Source: Climacteris rufus
Taxonomy: Eukaryota > Chordata > Aves > Passeriformes > Climacteridae
Assembly: GCA_013398175.1 (NCBI GenBank)
Contig: VZRZ01002089.1
Location: 1,896,343-1,960,342, forward strand
DNA: 64,000 nt
Direction of reading: 5' to 3'
The position numbers were made by a program, and so were the translations under genes. Below, in pieces: positions 24,091 to 37,300 of this stretch (its first letter is position 1; every line of letters begins with the position of its first letter). Under the pieces are notes generated by a model. That model made no database searches, had not been told where the DNA came from, and saw nothing but the letters and a program-made list of their open reading frames with translations.

Positions 24091-26749
24091 AGACACTCTT
24101 AGTATACCTATCTTCTCCTTGACATTAAACATTTTGAAAGCATCATGAAGGCCCAAGAGAGTTGATCCACTGTAACACTGATATTTTATTTCCACAAGGT
24201 TTTTATTCCCTTGCCAGTCAGATGTAAATGAAGAAGTTAAATTTGGCTCAAAAACCTGCTTTGCTAGCTGAAACATCCTGCCTAGAACACTGGAGAAATG
24301 TTCTTTTGGTCATTTACATTTAGTGTGAACAAACTATATCTAGAGCAGAGTCCACAAGAGTTATGATATCTGATCATATTAGTTTTCGAAAATACAAATT
24401 ATTGTTATTTCAGATATGAAAAGTTCAGATATATGCACCCACATGCACAGACACACACAAATGCCTTGGTCAACATCTCTTTTAGCAGACAAGCAGTTTT
24501 ATGCATCTTCAGTGAATATTTAAAATTCATACTATTAATGCTGTACAAACTCCACTGGATTATATAATATCAAGTTTGATATTAGAAAGCACATCAATCA
24601 ATTTTCATGCCTGAATCTCAAAAAAGGAAGAGACACTTCTGAATGGCACTTCAACCATATTCCTTTATATTTCGTTAATAAAGAGAAATCTTATTAGTGG
24701 GAGATTCAAGATGGTATAAACAAGTTTTTGAGCTTAATATACCATGTTATAGCTGCCAGTTATGTTCTTGTTGACATTTTCTGTGTGTGGGAATATTATC
24801 CTTTCAAATTCATTATGCTTCTGTTCACATGTACTGTGTTAATTGGCATGTGACACTTTGAAAATCTGTTCTCAGGCAATATTCATAAATAGTTCTGTTT
24901 CATACAAGCCATGTATTTAGTAGGCCTGACACTTAAAAGAGTGTAATATAATTTTTTTCTTCCCCACTGATTTATTTTAAAAATAAGGTAGTTTGAAATT
25001 TTTTCATCTTTTTTAAAGGATGATTTTTTCCACTTCACTGTGATATGTCACGTGATATGTCATTTCTAACAATTTATTGTCTAAAAGTGAAGAGGCTTTA
25101 TATTACTTAATTTTACTGTGTTCTTTGAAATTAGTATGTGCAAAATAACCAAATACTCCAAAACACCTTATTCCATCTAACATTTTTGACCAAAAGCATA
25201 AAGTAGTAAAGGACAAGACAGGGTGCATATGCTGTCTTCCACAGAACAAGTGAGATTTCATATATTTCAAAGATGACATCTTAATTACAGCACTACAAAT
25301 GCAGAATGCAGAAAATGAGTAGGATATATCTGAAGATCCTCGGATGTAAGCAATAATAGTTCTATCATCAGAAAAGGCAGTAAGGGCTTTGTCATCAGCT
25401 CCCTCTAGAGAAGAATTGAGTGAAGAGTTCAGGATGCATCTCATCTAAATATGGCATCAAAATGAGGGTTCTAGGTCAGAATATAATCGTGTTAGAATGC
25501 TTGCATTGTTAATGCACATTGATAGACACCTCTGAAGAATGGCTCAGATCTCAGGTGGGTTGAATCACCTTGTTAGACAGCACGGTGTTTTCCCCGTAAC
25601 TATTTTGGACGTCAAAGCCCACTCCTCCTTTTTTGGTTCCTAATGCTGCCATTTAATATGGAGATTTTTAATTCTTGTCATTCCTAATCATACCATCTGG
25701 ACAATATTTGCATGTTTTTATGGTCTAAAAGAGAAATAACAACACACCTGTCATCTCATACTGACATTTGTTACCACATCTATTCAGATATCTGTTCTTT
25801 GGCTACTGTTTCTCTGTTAACATGATGTTTTTAATTTTACATTTTGGGGGAAACTGGTATTTGGTTTCTCTTCCTTGTTCTCTGCAAGCTCCTGCTTTAT
25901 CTTATGCTCACAAGCATTATTTTTACCTTCTGTAATATACAAATATAAATATCTGAAACAGAAAAAACATTGCTATATGCCAAACACAGAATCTTGCTGT
26001 TATCAGCCAAGCATCTTGGTTCCATCTAATAAATGTACATCTACCATCTGTGTTAGAAACATGAATTAATCAGACCTTTGCTTCAGGAAATTATAAATTT
26101 GGTCAGTTATAAGTGCATTTACATCTGTGATAGACAGGATGGACTTATATTTTCACAACGAAGAACAAATATTTCCAGAGAACTTAGTCACAGTCTCTTC
26201 ATCTCTCTCTTCTTTACAGCCAATTAATAACATTTGGCTTGTAACGTCCATAGATGACATATTAATCATTTGATATCTGGACATGTGGAAAACCTTGTAC
26301 AGTGTTAATGGTGTGCTTTAAGTTGCATAATTCTTCAATAGCACAAATTCTCCTGCAGAATGCCACAGCCAGATATGAGGACAGACAATATGTAGCACTC
26401 ACTGATGCACAGCCGTAGCAACTGAAACAGAAATTGTAGTCAGAATCTATTACTATTTTATATCCATTTATTTAACACTTAAATGCTGCATATAACTAAT
26501 CAAAATTTATCTTTGTTTTTTTTTTATCATGTCTACTACTAGGAGATGAAGAATGCAATTGCTCAGTACACACACATCTGCAGCGACCCCATGTCCTAAG
26601 GAGCTGTTATTAATGAGTAATGAAGCTGAGTATGCAGCCTTAGCAGACACACCTGCATGTATACTCACAATGCATATACACATCTGGCCACACAGATGAA
26701 CACTGATGGAGCACACAGCATTTAGACCAACACAAACAGCAGTAATGGC

Positions 26750-27560
26750 CTGACCTTGCTCACTTTTTTGGCTGCTCTGGAAGAATGTCCATTAATGGAA
26801 AATATGTGTATGTATATGTATAATATGGATCATTCCTGCAGCTGGTCTTACTTAATCTATCCAGAAAGTAACCTCCAAATTCTCTGGACTCCAATTGCCT
26901 CATGCCCAGATGGACACATGCAAATAGGTCTCCCAGTTGACTGCTAGTTAGCCGGCTAGCTAGTGTTAGTCTCTCCAGTAGCCAAGAATTTCTGGTTGAC
27001 TTTGATACCTGGCTCCCACACAGTATGCATGCATTCCAGTTTCTCTGCATGTGTTGTTACCCAGACACAAGGGACTTTGTGCTCCATAGTTCCAACTAGT
27101 AGTCTAGTTGCTAGACCTCCACACATAAATGTGCATGCAGAATAGACAGTATCCATCCCTATCTCCATTTCCAGAATACTCTTCCCATAATAAGCTACAT
27201 ACCAGTGGACAGTGTCTTCCCCTAGTTTGTAAGATACCACAGGGAACATCCCTTGCCAATTTCTGGTGCAGGGTGACCCCTTGTCCCTGGGCCTGTGGGA
27301 CCCCTGGGACAGCTCTGGCAGTTCCGAGAGGGGACTCAAGTCTCTGATTGGAGTATTGGGGTCCTCCTGTTTGCCAGTGGGATCTTTCTAAGGTGTGTGG
27401 AGACAAATCTTTACTCACATAACCTAATGCTACATTTATTACTGTATGGACATACATGTGGTAAAAATAACACTCCTCTTCATAAAGGAGACAAACAGAA
27501 GAAAATATATATCCAGAAGTCATGCACTTCAGATTACTATTTCCACTAATTGTCCTCAAA
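26750..27560. other. GC-richer block of unknown origin, repeat-like
   Basis: The block stands out from its AT-rich flanks, most clearly at 27240-27400 (gggcctgtgggacccctggg). Overlapping frames of 96, 127 and 151 codons exist on the minus strand (26760-27050, 26956-27339, 27104-27559) in different registers. That argues for composition or decayed frames rather than one gene. The sharp change in composition and the feel of the sequence suggest an old LTR element, probably antisense, but I cannot find TG...CA ends, a poly(A) signal in the right place, or a target duplication. No protein family is recognised. Confidence 0.3.
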
Positions 27561-28369
27561 CTTACATGGCAAGAGGGTTGGTAAATTAATTATTCAGTTC
27601 TGGATCCTTCCCAAAATAGGAGACACATTAACTCTTCTTGTTTGCAGAAAAGACATCACAAGTGCCAATATACACAGATCAGGATGAGGTAAATAATTAA
27701 TAATTAACAGTATGAAAGAAAATGTTCAGTGTAGTTTATTTTTTAAAATTCCATCTCCTGTCATGACTGGTAAAGAGAGATATAGTCAGGATATCAAACT
27801 TTCAATTTTGTACATGATTATCAAATCTTGCAGTATTAGTAGTGCTAAGACCTTATCTGCCACAGATATTAACATAAATATGAAAAGCAGGAGAGACTTG
27901 TAAATACTAAAGTTTTTTAACTTCCCATTCCATGCAAATGTAACATCCTTATTCTACAGACATATAAAAACCAAGACAGTGCAAATATTGTCTAGGTACA
28001 ATCACCTTTTCTACAGATAATTTAACTTTTCTATTTCATATTCTTTGTACTATGTATTTTGAAAGTAATTTTCCTTTTCTATATTTCCCTTATGTTTCAC
28101 ATTCAAGGGAGTTGCAACTGATTCTCTAAATTGCCTATTAGTGGAAGTTAATGACACAAAGTCACCATGAGAAATTTGTACTCTTCAACATTAAAATATA
28201 CTTATGTGAGAGCTTTTCCACTCTGTACTGGTTTGTAAAACAAATCACTGGAGGAATTAACCCCACAGAAAAATATTGAGAGATTCCAAATCAGAACTAC
28301 AATTTAATAGGAGAAAATTAAAAACAGTAATACAGAAAACACTGACAAGGTAACAGTACAATCTGAGGA
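27561..28369. other. AT-rich DNA with no recognised feature
   Basis: Nothing supported was seen; only short frames. Confidence 0.55.
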
Positions 28370-28910
28370 AGAAATCCTGTCTGTCTCTTGGAGGTCCTGT
28401 GGTTATGGAGCTCTTCTCATTTGGAGACCAGTGGAGATGCATGGAGATCGGTGGTAGATCCAGAGATCCATAGATCCGTGGAGATCTGTGTCTTGTGCAG
28501 TTCCTCTACTCTTTTTATCTGGGTAGGATGTTCAGCTGCTTCTTTTTGGGGCAGAGCATATCACAATGGAATGATGTCCCATTGGTGGTCAGAGTAGCTG
28601 CTTAGAAGATGTTAGCAGGGTTGAGTCCTTCACCTGCCTCTTATCTAATGCCCGGTTTGCAATCTAGGAGGGTGTAGTTGGCTGAGTGATGGATGCATCG
28701 TTAGTGACTCATCAATAGTGATGGAGGTGGTAGTAGAATACATTCCTTTNTGTGAATGATCCATCGTTAGTGACTCATCGATAGTGATGGAGGTGGTAGC
28801 AGAATACATTCCTTTGGTTACATTTTTCATACAACCCAGGACACTATCTGTGTTCAGGGTGCTATACATCACAAACAAAATCCCCAATCAACCAACCAAC
28901 AACAAACATC
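28370..28910. mobile_element. Interspersed-repeat-like block, probably LTR-element derived
   Basis: The block is GC-richer than its flanks. It has a run of diverged GATCC/GGAGATC words (about 28430-28495), then a unique-looking stretch, a 66-bp tandem duplication and a C-rich/A-rich end. The sequence resembles moderately repeated ERV-related sequence of birds, but no clean ends were found. The minus strand is open for 80 codons across the duplication (28645-28887), with no retroviral motif I can defend. Class and orientation remain open. Confidence 0.4.
28686..28815. repeat. 66-bp tandem duplication split by a single N (28750)
   Basis: Copy A ends at 28749 and copy B starts at 28751. Both contain 'catcgttagtgactcatc' and end 'agaatacattccttt', with a few differences (caatag/cgatag, gtagtag/gtagcag). 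The period is 66 bases. Because the N sits exactly between the copies, this may be two contig ends that overlap but were not merged (possibly two alleles), rather than a true repeat. Confidence 0.8.
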
Positions 28911-28979
28911 CCCCCCCACCCACAAAAAAAAAAAAAAAAAGAAGAAAAAGAAAGAGAAGATTGCTCTCTTTCTTTCTCA
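28911..28979. repeat. C-run, poly-A and GAA-rich low-complexity tract
   Basis: A run of C, then about 18 A, then purine-rich 'gaagaaaaagaaagagaag' passing into 'ctctctttctttctc'. Simple sequence at the edge of the preceding repeat-like block. Confidence 0.8.
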
Positions 28980-30636
28980 GTCTCACAATTCTCTTCTTCT
29001 AGAGTAGTTTCACCCATTTAGGTTTGTACAAAATATTATTCTGCTTGTATCACACCTATAAGTTTTTTATGCCTTGTAGACCAAAAGTTATTATCTGGCT
29101 TCTGGATATATGTTCTTTGGTTGGCAATTCATTGAGTAAGAAGACTTTAGCATTAATTTTAACTGAAACAAAAATGACAGAATTCTACCTTCAGCCATTT
29201 GCAAGCTACAAACTTTTCCAAGCTGAAGAACATATATTCTCAACATAACTAATGAGAACTAGCCAATCAAGCGGGAGATTCACTTTATTTTAAGATAGAT
29301 GTCTAGGAGAGGGTAGATGGCAAATAAAAATAGCAGCTTATCATATTCCACTGACTATAAAAGCATTCTACAATAAGACACTAAAAAATCTTTTTTGTAA
29401 TTTACTGAGACATATATACCTTACCATACCTCTTAAGTTAAGGTATTTGATACCTTTACTGGATTATATTTGGAGCTTTCAAAATAGATATTTTAGACAC
29501 TGAACTAGACTTTCATTATGTTAGCATGTACTGCCAATATTTTACCTAAAATCATGATATATATATATTTCCTGGAATGGGGAAATTTTTTGGTGTTGTT
29601 CTTGCTGTAGATAAATTGGTATTCTAAATGAAATGCTAAACAAACACCATTCTTGCCTGCCATAAGGCCTGCAAGTGCATTATACCAAATTTCAACAACT
29701 GATGAAAACATAGGATTTGCTAGCAGAACTGACATTCAACATAATCATAAGTTGTTTAGAAAAAGACAAAATTAATGAGGTGACAGATTTTGACATGTAT
29801 ACAAGGTATTAACAGGATAGTGAAAAAAAGAGTTGTGAAAAGGTACAGCAGCAGTAAGTTGGCAGGTAAAATTCATTATGAATAGCTGTAAAATGATTTC
29901 CATGTGAAAAAGCAACCCTAAAAAATCTGTATAAAATTATGCCCTTGAAATTATCTATTACTTTGCCAGAAAGAGAACTTAGAATTTCTAAGGAGATTTA
30001 ACTAAAAATACTATCTCAGTGGTAAAAACAATAGGCAAAAAGTCAAACAATTAACATGAAAAGAGAGAACTACTAAAAAAAAAGTGTAACAAATTTAAAT
30101 AAATCAAATTGAATACAGTGTATAACTCAATAATATAAAACTGTTGCAGGTCATTATGGTTGACAGGAGCAATCTTGAATTCAAAAAGTTACTTAACTGT
30201 TTTAGGAAATACAAGTTCATTGAAAGGTATTAAACAATAAAATTATAATTTGTGAGTCAAAAAAAATCCCTAAACCCCAAATTGGTATAAATTGAAAGAG
30301 TAAATTTAAATTAAAAAAAAAAAGGAAACAAAACCCAATACTACTATGCACTTATGATGTGCATATAATCTTCTTTTAGTGTTACTGGCTACCGTCAGAT
30401 TCAAGTATATCAAGACAAACAGACTTTTTATACCACATGATATTTCCGTCTTATATTTTTATCACACACTGTCTCTTGACTTCTAGCATACCAGAAAAGT
30501 CATAACGACTACATAGAACTACCACAGACGTTAATAAATATCTTATTAATTAATATGTAATAATGTTGATTTAGTGTTTTTTGCCTTCTTATCACCTGTG
30601 CAGCAAATTATCAAAGTTATTTTGAATGACATGCAG
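28980..30636. other. AT-rich DNA with no recognised feature
   Basis: No gene or recognised repeat. Short homopolymers only. Confidence 0.55.
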
Positions 30637-31308
30637 TGTGGTGTCCTGGGGTGACAGTATCATATCGCCACTGTCATGTATTCCTATCATCAGCGGACTG
30701 TTTGTAGTACAGGACTATGTTCCTGCCCAGAGGACAACGGAGTTCCTCCCAACAGACTGTACATAACCAAGGTGACTCCCCCGGGATTCCTTCTTCTTCC
30801 CTGCTGCGATGTGTGCAAAGGGAGCACGGTGGAAAGAAGGAGAGGTTTTTTTTTTCTTTGTTGTTGGTTTTTTGGTTTGTTTTTTTTTTTTTTNNNNNNN
30901 NNNNNNNNNNNNNNNNNNNNNNNNNNNNNNNNNNNNNNNTTTTTTTTCTTTTTCTTCGTTTCTTTGGACCTGTGCCATCACCTGGAACTGAGGAGGGGAT
31001 CAATTTCAGAAGGATATTCATTCCCCCCCCAGGCCTAGGGAGGCCTGGTGAGGCCTGGGCCGGGGCCCTTGGAAAACTACCAAATGGAAGGAACTCTCTC
31101 TGGGACTTTTCTACTGAGGTTTTCCCTTTTTGGGGATTTATTATCTGATTTATGATCCTCATTTTCTTTTTTTTTAAATCTTTGCTGTGTTTGCATGCAT
31201 ATTGTGTGTGAACAAACAGGATTTTTTTTTTCACTTTATTCTGAGAATTTTCTTTCCAGACTGAACAAAGGAGGGGTCTCCCTCCAGCTGTTATCGCAAA
31301 CGATAACA
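30637..31308 (+). mobile_element. LTR-like element with an internal gap
   Basis: A GC-richer block begins TGTGGTGTCCTGGGGTGAC (30637) and can be taken to end ...CGATAACA (31308). It has several T-runs, a C-run at 31023-31031, and 'ctgggacttttctactgag', 'tttgggg' and 'tttattatctgatttatgat' segments that resemble a common avian ERV LTR. A 46-base N gap (30894-30939) interrupts it. No target duplication matches at these ends, so the boundaries and even the class are tentative. Open frames across it (30674-31309 minus, 30717-31148 plus) run through Ns and should not be read as genes. Confidence 0.45.
30849..30952. repeat. Poly-T tract with a 46-base N gap (30894-30939)
   Basis: T-rich sequence on both sides of the N run. 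Gap size and true T-tract length are uncertain. Confidence 0.95.
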
Positions 31309-34300
31309 CGTGGACAAATTAGCTCTACATCTATTAAAGTGAGACATTTAAGCAGCTAGTTTTTATGAGATAAACACTATGATAACCATTCCTGTTGGTA
31401 GGTCATGTGGGTAGGGTAGTCACCTCAGTGGGGACTTAAAATAATAATGTACTTTTTTTCAGTTGCAGTGGATTGATACAGAGACTTTTGAAGATCCTGA
31501 CAATAGGGATGTAGAAGCAACTGTGAAGAGCTAGTGTCTTAACATTAGTAATCAAAACAAGGAATAATATTAATAATCAAAATAGGGAAGAAAATGTGCA
31601 TTCTTCACAGAAACTGATGAAAACTTGAAGCTTTTATAAAGAAACATTAGGAAGACCAGGCTTTATGTGTGCAGAAGGGAAATTTTAGCATATTTTGGTA
31701 ACATTTGGAAATGCTGCAAAGTATTACTCTGGGAGAATAGATTTGAATATGTACCTAAACTGAAAAATTGTCTTGCACTCTCCAGAGTTTTAGTCGAAAG
31801 CAAACAGAGAGCATAAAGATCTCTGGAGGAGATGTCGCATATCAGCATTAATCAATTCAGAAATTGTTGGCAGGCCTTTAGGTGAGATTTGAGTTTTGAT
31901 CAAGTGCATGCTCTTGATATATGTATTTGTTTCTGTCACAATTAGATGCCCAAGTCTTGGAAGAGATTTGGTATTTATAATCAAGAACAGATAAGGGTAA
32001 GAGGTAGGTTGCTTTGACCGTTATCTGTTTTATAAAGGAGTTCAGCCAATATATATGTGATTAAATTGTTGATTGTTAATCGTTAATCAAATCAGAATCA
32101 GGTAATTTCTCATGCTGTTCACTGCAATACGTTTTCTTCATCAAAAGAAAACATTCATGAAAGTGGAATTTAATAAATTGCTTGTTAATTACCATTAAGC
32201 ATCAATTTTAAAACAGATTTGTTTTATTCTTTCAGATGCATGGTGGTTCCTGTTGTGTAATACGAGTCATATTAATTAAGAAAATTGAATTGCTTACCAA
32301 ACACTGATGAACAATATATATTAAATATATGTTTGGAAATTACTAAGAAATGGTGTTTCATTTAACAACTGTTTAGCTGTAAATATGTATTTATCATTAA
32401 ATTCCAACTTGCCAATACTTGTGCAATACTGTGGGCTAACAAGAAATAATGTGAATTGAAATGACCATAAAAAAATATATTTTTTCCATCTTCCAGCAGT
32501 CTTCTATAATGGTAAACATGGTACATCATTTTGTCTTCAACTCTCTATATAAAATAGGATGTTTATTTATAATAACTGTTCAGCAGATATTTCATACTTT
32601 TCTTTAGTGCTAGCACAAAACAAGAACAGAATAAAAGCGAAAAATCCATGTAAAATGTAGCTTAAAATAATTGCTGATTCAAACAATAAATTAGCAAGAA
32701 GTTGAACAAATAATCTGGATTTCAACTTCCACTTGATATAAAAGTATAAATTTTAAAATCAGCAAACAGATGAGCTCTGTCACACTGTGCAATGGTATGT
32801 TTTTAGAAGTATCTAACTATGTTTCTGGTAAAGATTTCTCTTTCAAATATTTGTCTCTAATATTCCTTGGAGTTAGTCTCATCAACTCTGTTGCTAGAGT
32901 ATTCCTGAGTTGCAATCATTCCGTCTTAGAGGACAGCTTCAAGAAATTATTCTCTCTGAAGTAGTTAGAAAAATAGCTCAGAACTAACGTCATTCAAGTG
33001 AGTGGGAAGCCCAAAGGAAACAGTGGTTGAAGCGTATTTATAATCTCTGCCTCTCCCAAAGTACAGACTTTTCACAACAAAAGACCATGTTCCATATAAT
33101 GTTAAATATGTCTTTCACATCAGTTAAGCTGCACATAAAGGAATTTTGAGAATGTCTGAATTTTATGGCAGTGTTTACATTTTAAGGTAGATCTGCTTAA
33201 AAGTCTAAAACCTGTCAAGCGATTAATGGAACTTTTCTGGTATAATCAAGACCCTTCTTTAGAGACAACAGGCACACAGGTATCATTCAGGTGTCAGCAT
33301 GGACTTGGGTTTATGCACAGGGACAGAATATGGACCTAGCATTCAGAAACCAAATGCACCACAGAGTATCAATTTTTGTTAATATGTACTTGTAGTATCA
33401 CTAAACAGTAAAAAATGAGCACTTTTTTAGAGGAATGAAGTCTGATTTCACATCTCTGCTCTCTTTTAAAAATAGCGTATTCCTAAGCATGTGGATTACT
33501 TTTCTCAATATTGGAAGAATATTATTTATAGGAAACAATGTCTTCATATATTTTTTGTGGTGCACCAACTATATGCAACGTGATGTACTTCCTACAGGCA
33601 ATGCATGACTGATCCCAACTTTTCATTGATTCAGGAGTTTACAAGCTCAGTAGACAATTGATTCTTACAACCAAACTAATGGTCCTCAAAATTTACTTTG
33701 TTTCATATTGAAAGCAAGGGTTGATGATTAGATGAAGACAACAGGAGAATGTTATTCTTCTTTCTGAAAACTAAAATACACCTAATTACTACTATCCTGT
33801 TGGACATCTTGAATAAACAGTTTCTAATTTCCTAGAGGTTAAATTTTAATTTTACTGAATTCAATGAAATAACTTAAATTTTGTGGGTTAATAGGGAAAA
33901 CGGGTGAGTATTCATGTCAGATGTTAAATTAGGCACAAATAACTGCACAGAAAATAAAACTGCATGCTTAAAAATGGATTTTAGAGGTCACTGGTTCTGT
34001 GAACACTATTTCCTGTTTCTTAATCTCTCAGAAATATGTAGTTAACCTGTATGCCATGTACTTCTGTACTTCTTATTTAAACCATAACCTCACAGTCATT
34101 GCAAAAACCTGCTAGACAATAATTTTAACTGTGTAGGGATTTTACACTATAGTTGAACTTGAACCAAAGTCCAACAAACTAATATTCATTTTCAAATGTT
34201 TTCTCAATTAATGTCTGTTTCTAGAGATGAAAATCTTATCCACTGAACCATGTTCTTCTCCTTCCCAGGAAATACAGTCTTTTAATAACGTATTTAGTGT

Positions 34301-37300
34301 AATCATTACTGACAGAGACAATGTGCAAATAATTACTTTGAAGAAGAGTGTTATAATTTGAAGGCAGCATGTGTTTGTAAATTGTTCCATACCTCCTACC
34401 TCAATGTACCATCCAGACATTCCTCATCTCAGCAAGGTAACAACATGAAATACATAATTTTATAGGAATTGAGATGAGTTTTTCAGGTACTTTCTTCCAA
34501 AATTGCTTAACTGCAACATTTTCTCTGCCAGTTCAGATGTTCCCCTATGCATCTTTTCTGATTCAGCTAAATCTTTGATATCTGTTCTAAATTGTTAGAG
34601 TTTAGGCTCTTTGTTTTGTGGCAATAATACTTCATTTGATACATGCTGTAGGTTATTTTAATGCACTGCCATTTGTTGAAACCCAGGGAATATTTGTAAC
34701 TTATCTTTCTATTAAGAGTTGTACTGATTTACGTATTTTTCAAAATAGAAATTTAGGACACAATAAATTTGGAGTCAATATTTCTTACTTAAAACTTTGT
34801 TTTCATATCCTTGTCTGCATTTATAGAGTGTGTATAATAATCAGAAGGAATTCTCAGGCACAGACAATGGCTACCTATGCATATTCTTATCATTGCTGTT
34901 GTCATCAACTACAATTTGCATGTGCAATCACTCAGGTCCTAATTCAACACATTTCTTCAGTAGGTGTCTTGAGTGGTGTAACTCAAGTATTTATATGTGG
35001 ACAACAGCTAAAATGCCCTACTGAACTACAACATTTAGTAGGAATCTGCTGGAAGGTAGGAAGGGGTAGAGTATATGAGGCTAGAGAAAACAGGGAACAA
35101 TAATAAAAGAAAATCTTCTAGATGTACCTATTGCCACTCTGTTGCTAAAACACTGTTTGCAAGAGCCGCAAAAGGGAATGTATCACTGCTTAGTCTGCAA
35201 CATGCCCTAGCCATCCTTTATCTGCTGATTTCAGTTATGCCTGTGCAAGTTAGAATATTTATATGTACTTTATATCTTTCACAGCAGCACTTTGAGGACT
35301 TTTTCATGTGCCACTCCTATTAACTAACAGTAGAACACATTTCCAGTTACTGAAATCGCTATCCAGCCCTAGCATAAGGAAAGAGATCCTGTGAAAACAG
35401 AGGGGAAGAGGCATTCTGTTTCAGTACACATATCACCTACAATTTACCTGATTATTATTATATGGACTGTCTGTACACACATAAATAAAAGGATGTCATT
35501 AAATGAAATAGAAAGTGAACAAAGAGAAGACAGCAATAATAATACTTATAGATGAAGAGACCTATAAAAGAAGAGAATCTCTTTATTTGGAAATCCCACT
35601 TCTGGACAAGCCTACATGAGAGTAATACTAAAACCACTACAGGTTTCTTCAGAAGGAAAAAATATTGCTCAGGCTGAAAGCAACAGATGGATATGAATCA
35701 AGCAGACAAAGAGAGAAGGTATATTATCAAAGTATAACCTGTTTCTCTTTTTTCTTTTACCTAGGGAAATATCAATAATAACTAGGATATCTGGAACTTA
35801 CAAAAATTTGAACAGTTTAAGCTTAGATATGAATTGAATACATATAGGTTTTCTTTGCTTCTCTTTGCCCTACACAATGTATTTCTTGGGTATATTGCTT
35901 GGGGGTATCTTTACAGTTCAAACTGATCTGGAGTTCTGTTTATGGTTCTGTATTTCAAACAGAATGCAATCCATGAAAGGTACTAAACATATTAGTAACC
36001 TCTGTGAAGAAAAAAAAAAAAGAATTGCAACAGCTAAGAAATAAGTAATTTTCTAGTGTTGTTGAACAGCATGAATCTACTGTGCAAGAGGCAAAGGAAC
36101 TCGTACATTTAATCTGGAAGGTGTTTTAAATGTGGCAAACAAGGAACATGATTTTCTTGATAAATAGGCATGTTGAAAGTAAAGCCTAGCTCTGCTACAG
36201 GACAGAATAAGTAAGCATGCCTTTGAAAAGTGTGATTTCAAATACATTCAAGGTTTGATGATGGAATATAGTGGTCCCAGATCCATTTAAAAGCCATCAA
36301 ATAAGTAATCCTTTCCTTTTGCTTGCATTGAAATATTAAGTCTTAATAGAAATTATGGAATGGATTTTATATTTATTTCCATTATAGCTAATAATACTTG
36401 GAAGTGGACATTCTGTTCTTTTCCTGCCAGCTTTCTATGTGAAATATTTAGAGTGTTGAGACTAGTAAGTAGTGCATCTCAGCAGATGCTGGCCTTCAGA
36501 TGCAAACATTAAATAGTGAAGATTCAGTGTCTACACTATATGAGGCTTTGCTGTTGCTAGTGCTGGACTGGAAAACTGGATTGAAGCAATTTTAGCTGTT
36601 AGAGAATACTGGAAGTGTTTCTTTTCTGTGTTTGGCCTAATTTTCACCCAGACTGGAAACAGTTGACACTCTGAAGCCACTGTGCGATATGAGCGCGTGT
36701 GTGTGAAAAGTGAGAATAATTAGGAGACTCACTTCAAAATGAAACTAAAGCATCAGTGTAAGTTCTTTATTTACTGCTTTCAGGAACACAGGCTTTCATA
36801 TTAACTTTCTGAAATACAATCAGTAAAGGGAAAAAAAACTAATGCAACAAAAACTACTAATGCTATAACATACACGAAAATGCTATTCTCTAAGTCATTA
36901 AATAAACTCACTAACGAGAATACTTGAATTGAAATTTTTCACAGAAATTATTAGAAAAAATTAAGTCCTTCTTTTTTTTTTTCTGAACATATTTGGATAT
37001 TTGCAAGCAGTGAGAGAAAAAAATTAATTGTGATTGTACATGTACTGACATTTAGCCAAATCTTTAATAAGAAAAGTGTTTGGAATCTGAATCGCAGATT
37101 TAATTGTTTTTTAATGATATTGCTACATCCACAAGAAACATCAACAACTGGAAAATTATCCCCTTCCTCCCCAAATTTTCATGAACAAAAACACCTTTAA
37201 TTATATTTTTGTTTTAAAACCCCACACATACAGCTGTATTCTTCCTCTCTTTTTACTTAAATGAAATTCCTTGGCTTACTATTTCTTGATATTTTAGATT

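Larger units (their letters stand above)
18895..26749. other. AT-rich, repeat-poor DNA with no recognised gene
   Basis: No recognised transposon or exon was seen. Low-complexity items include an AAC/AAAC-rich stretch (21865-21911), poly-A (23249-23264), a 25-bp imperfect tandem pair (24041-24090) and short CA stretches near 24440. A 113-codon minus-strand frame at 25103-25444 has no known motif. Confidence 0.55.

Noticed and set aside
26235..26275. YxDD-like reverse-transcriptase signature (ata gat gac ata tta atc)
   Set aside because: The frame is closed by stops soon after, and no other RT motif lies at the proper distance. Chance is the simplest reading.
28645..28887. 80-codon minus-strand frame with a repeated peptide
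   Set aside because: The peptide repeat comes from the 66-bp duplication around an N. No retroviral motif could be defended.
30674..31309. 211-codon minus-strand frame and overlapping plus-strand frames
   Set aside because: They run through a 46-base N gap and poly-T/poly-A, giving Lys or Phe runs, inside an LTR-like repeat.
34618..35103. 161-codon plus-strand frame
   Set aside because: No recognisable domain, promoter or splice sites. Weaker than the 202-codon frame at 18286 and not worth a gene call.
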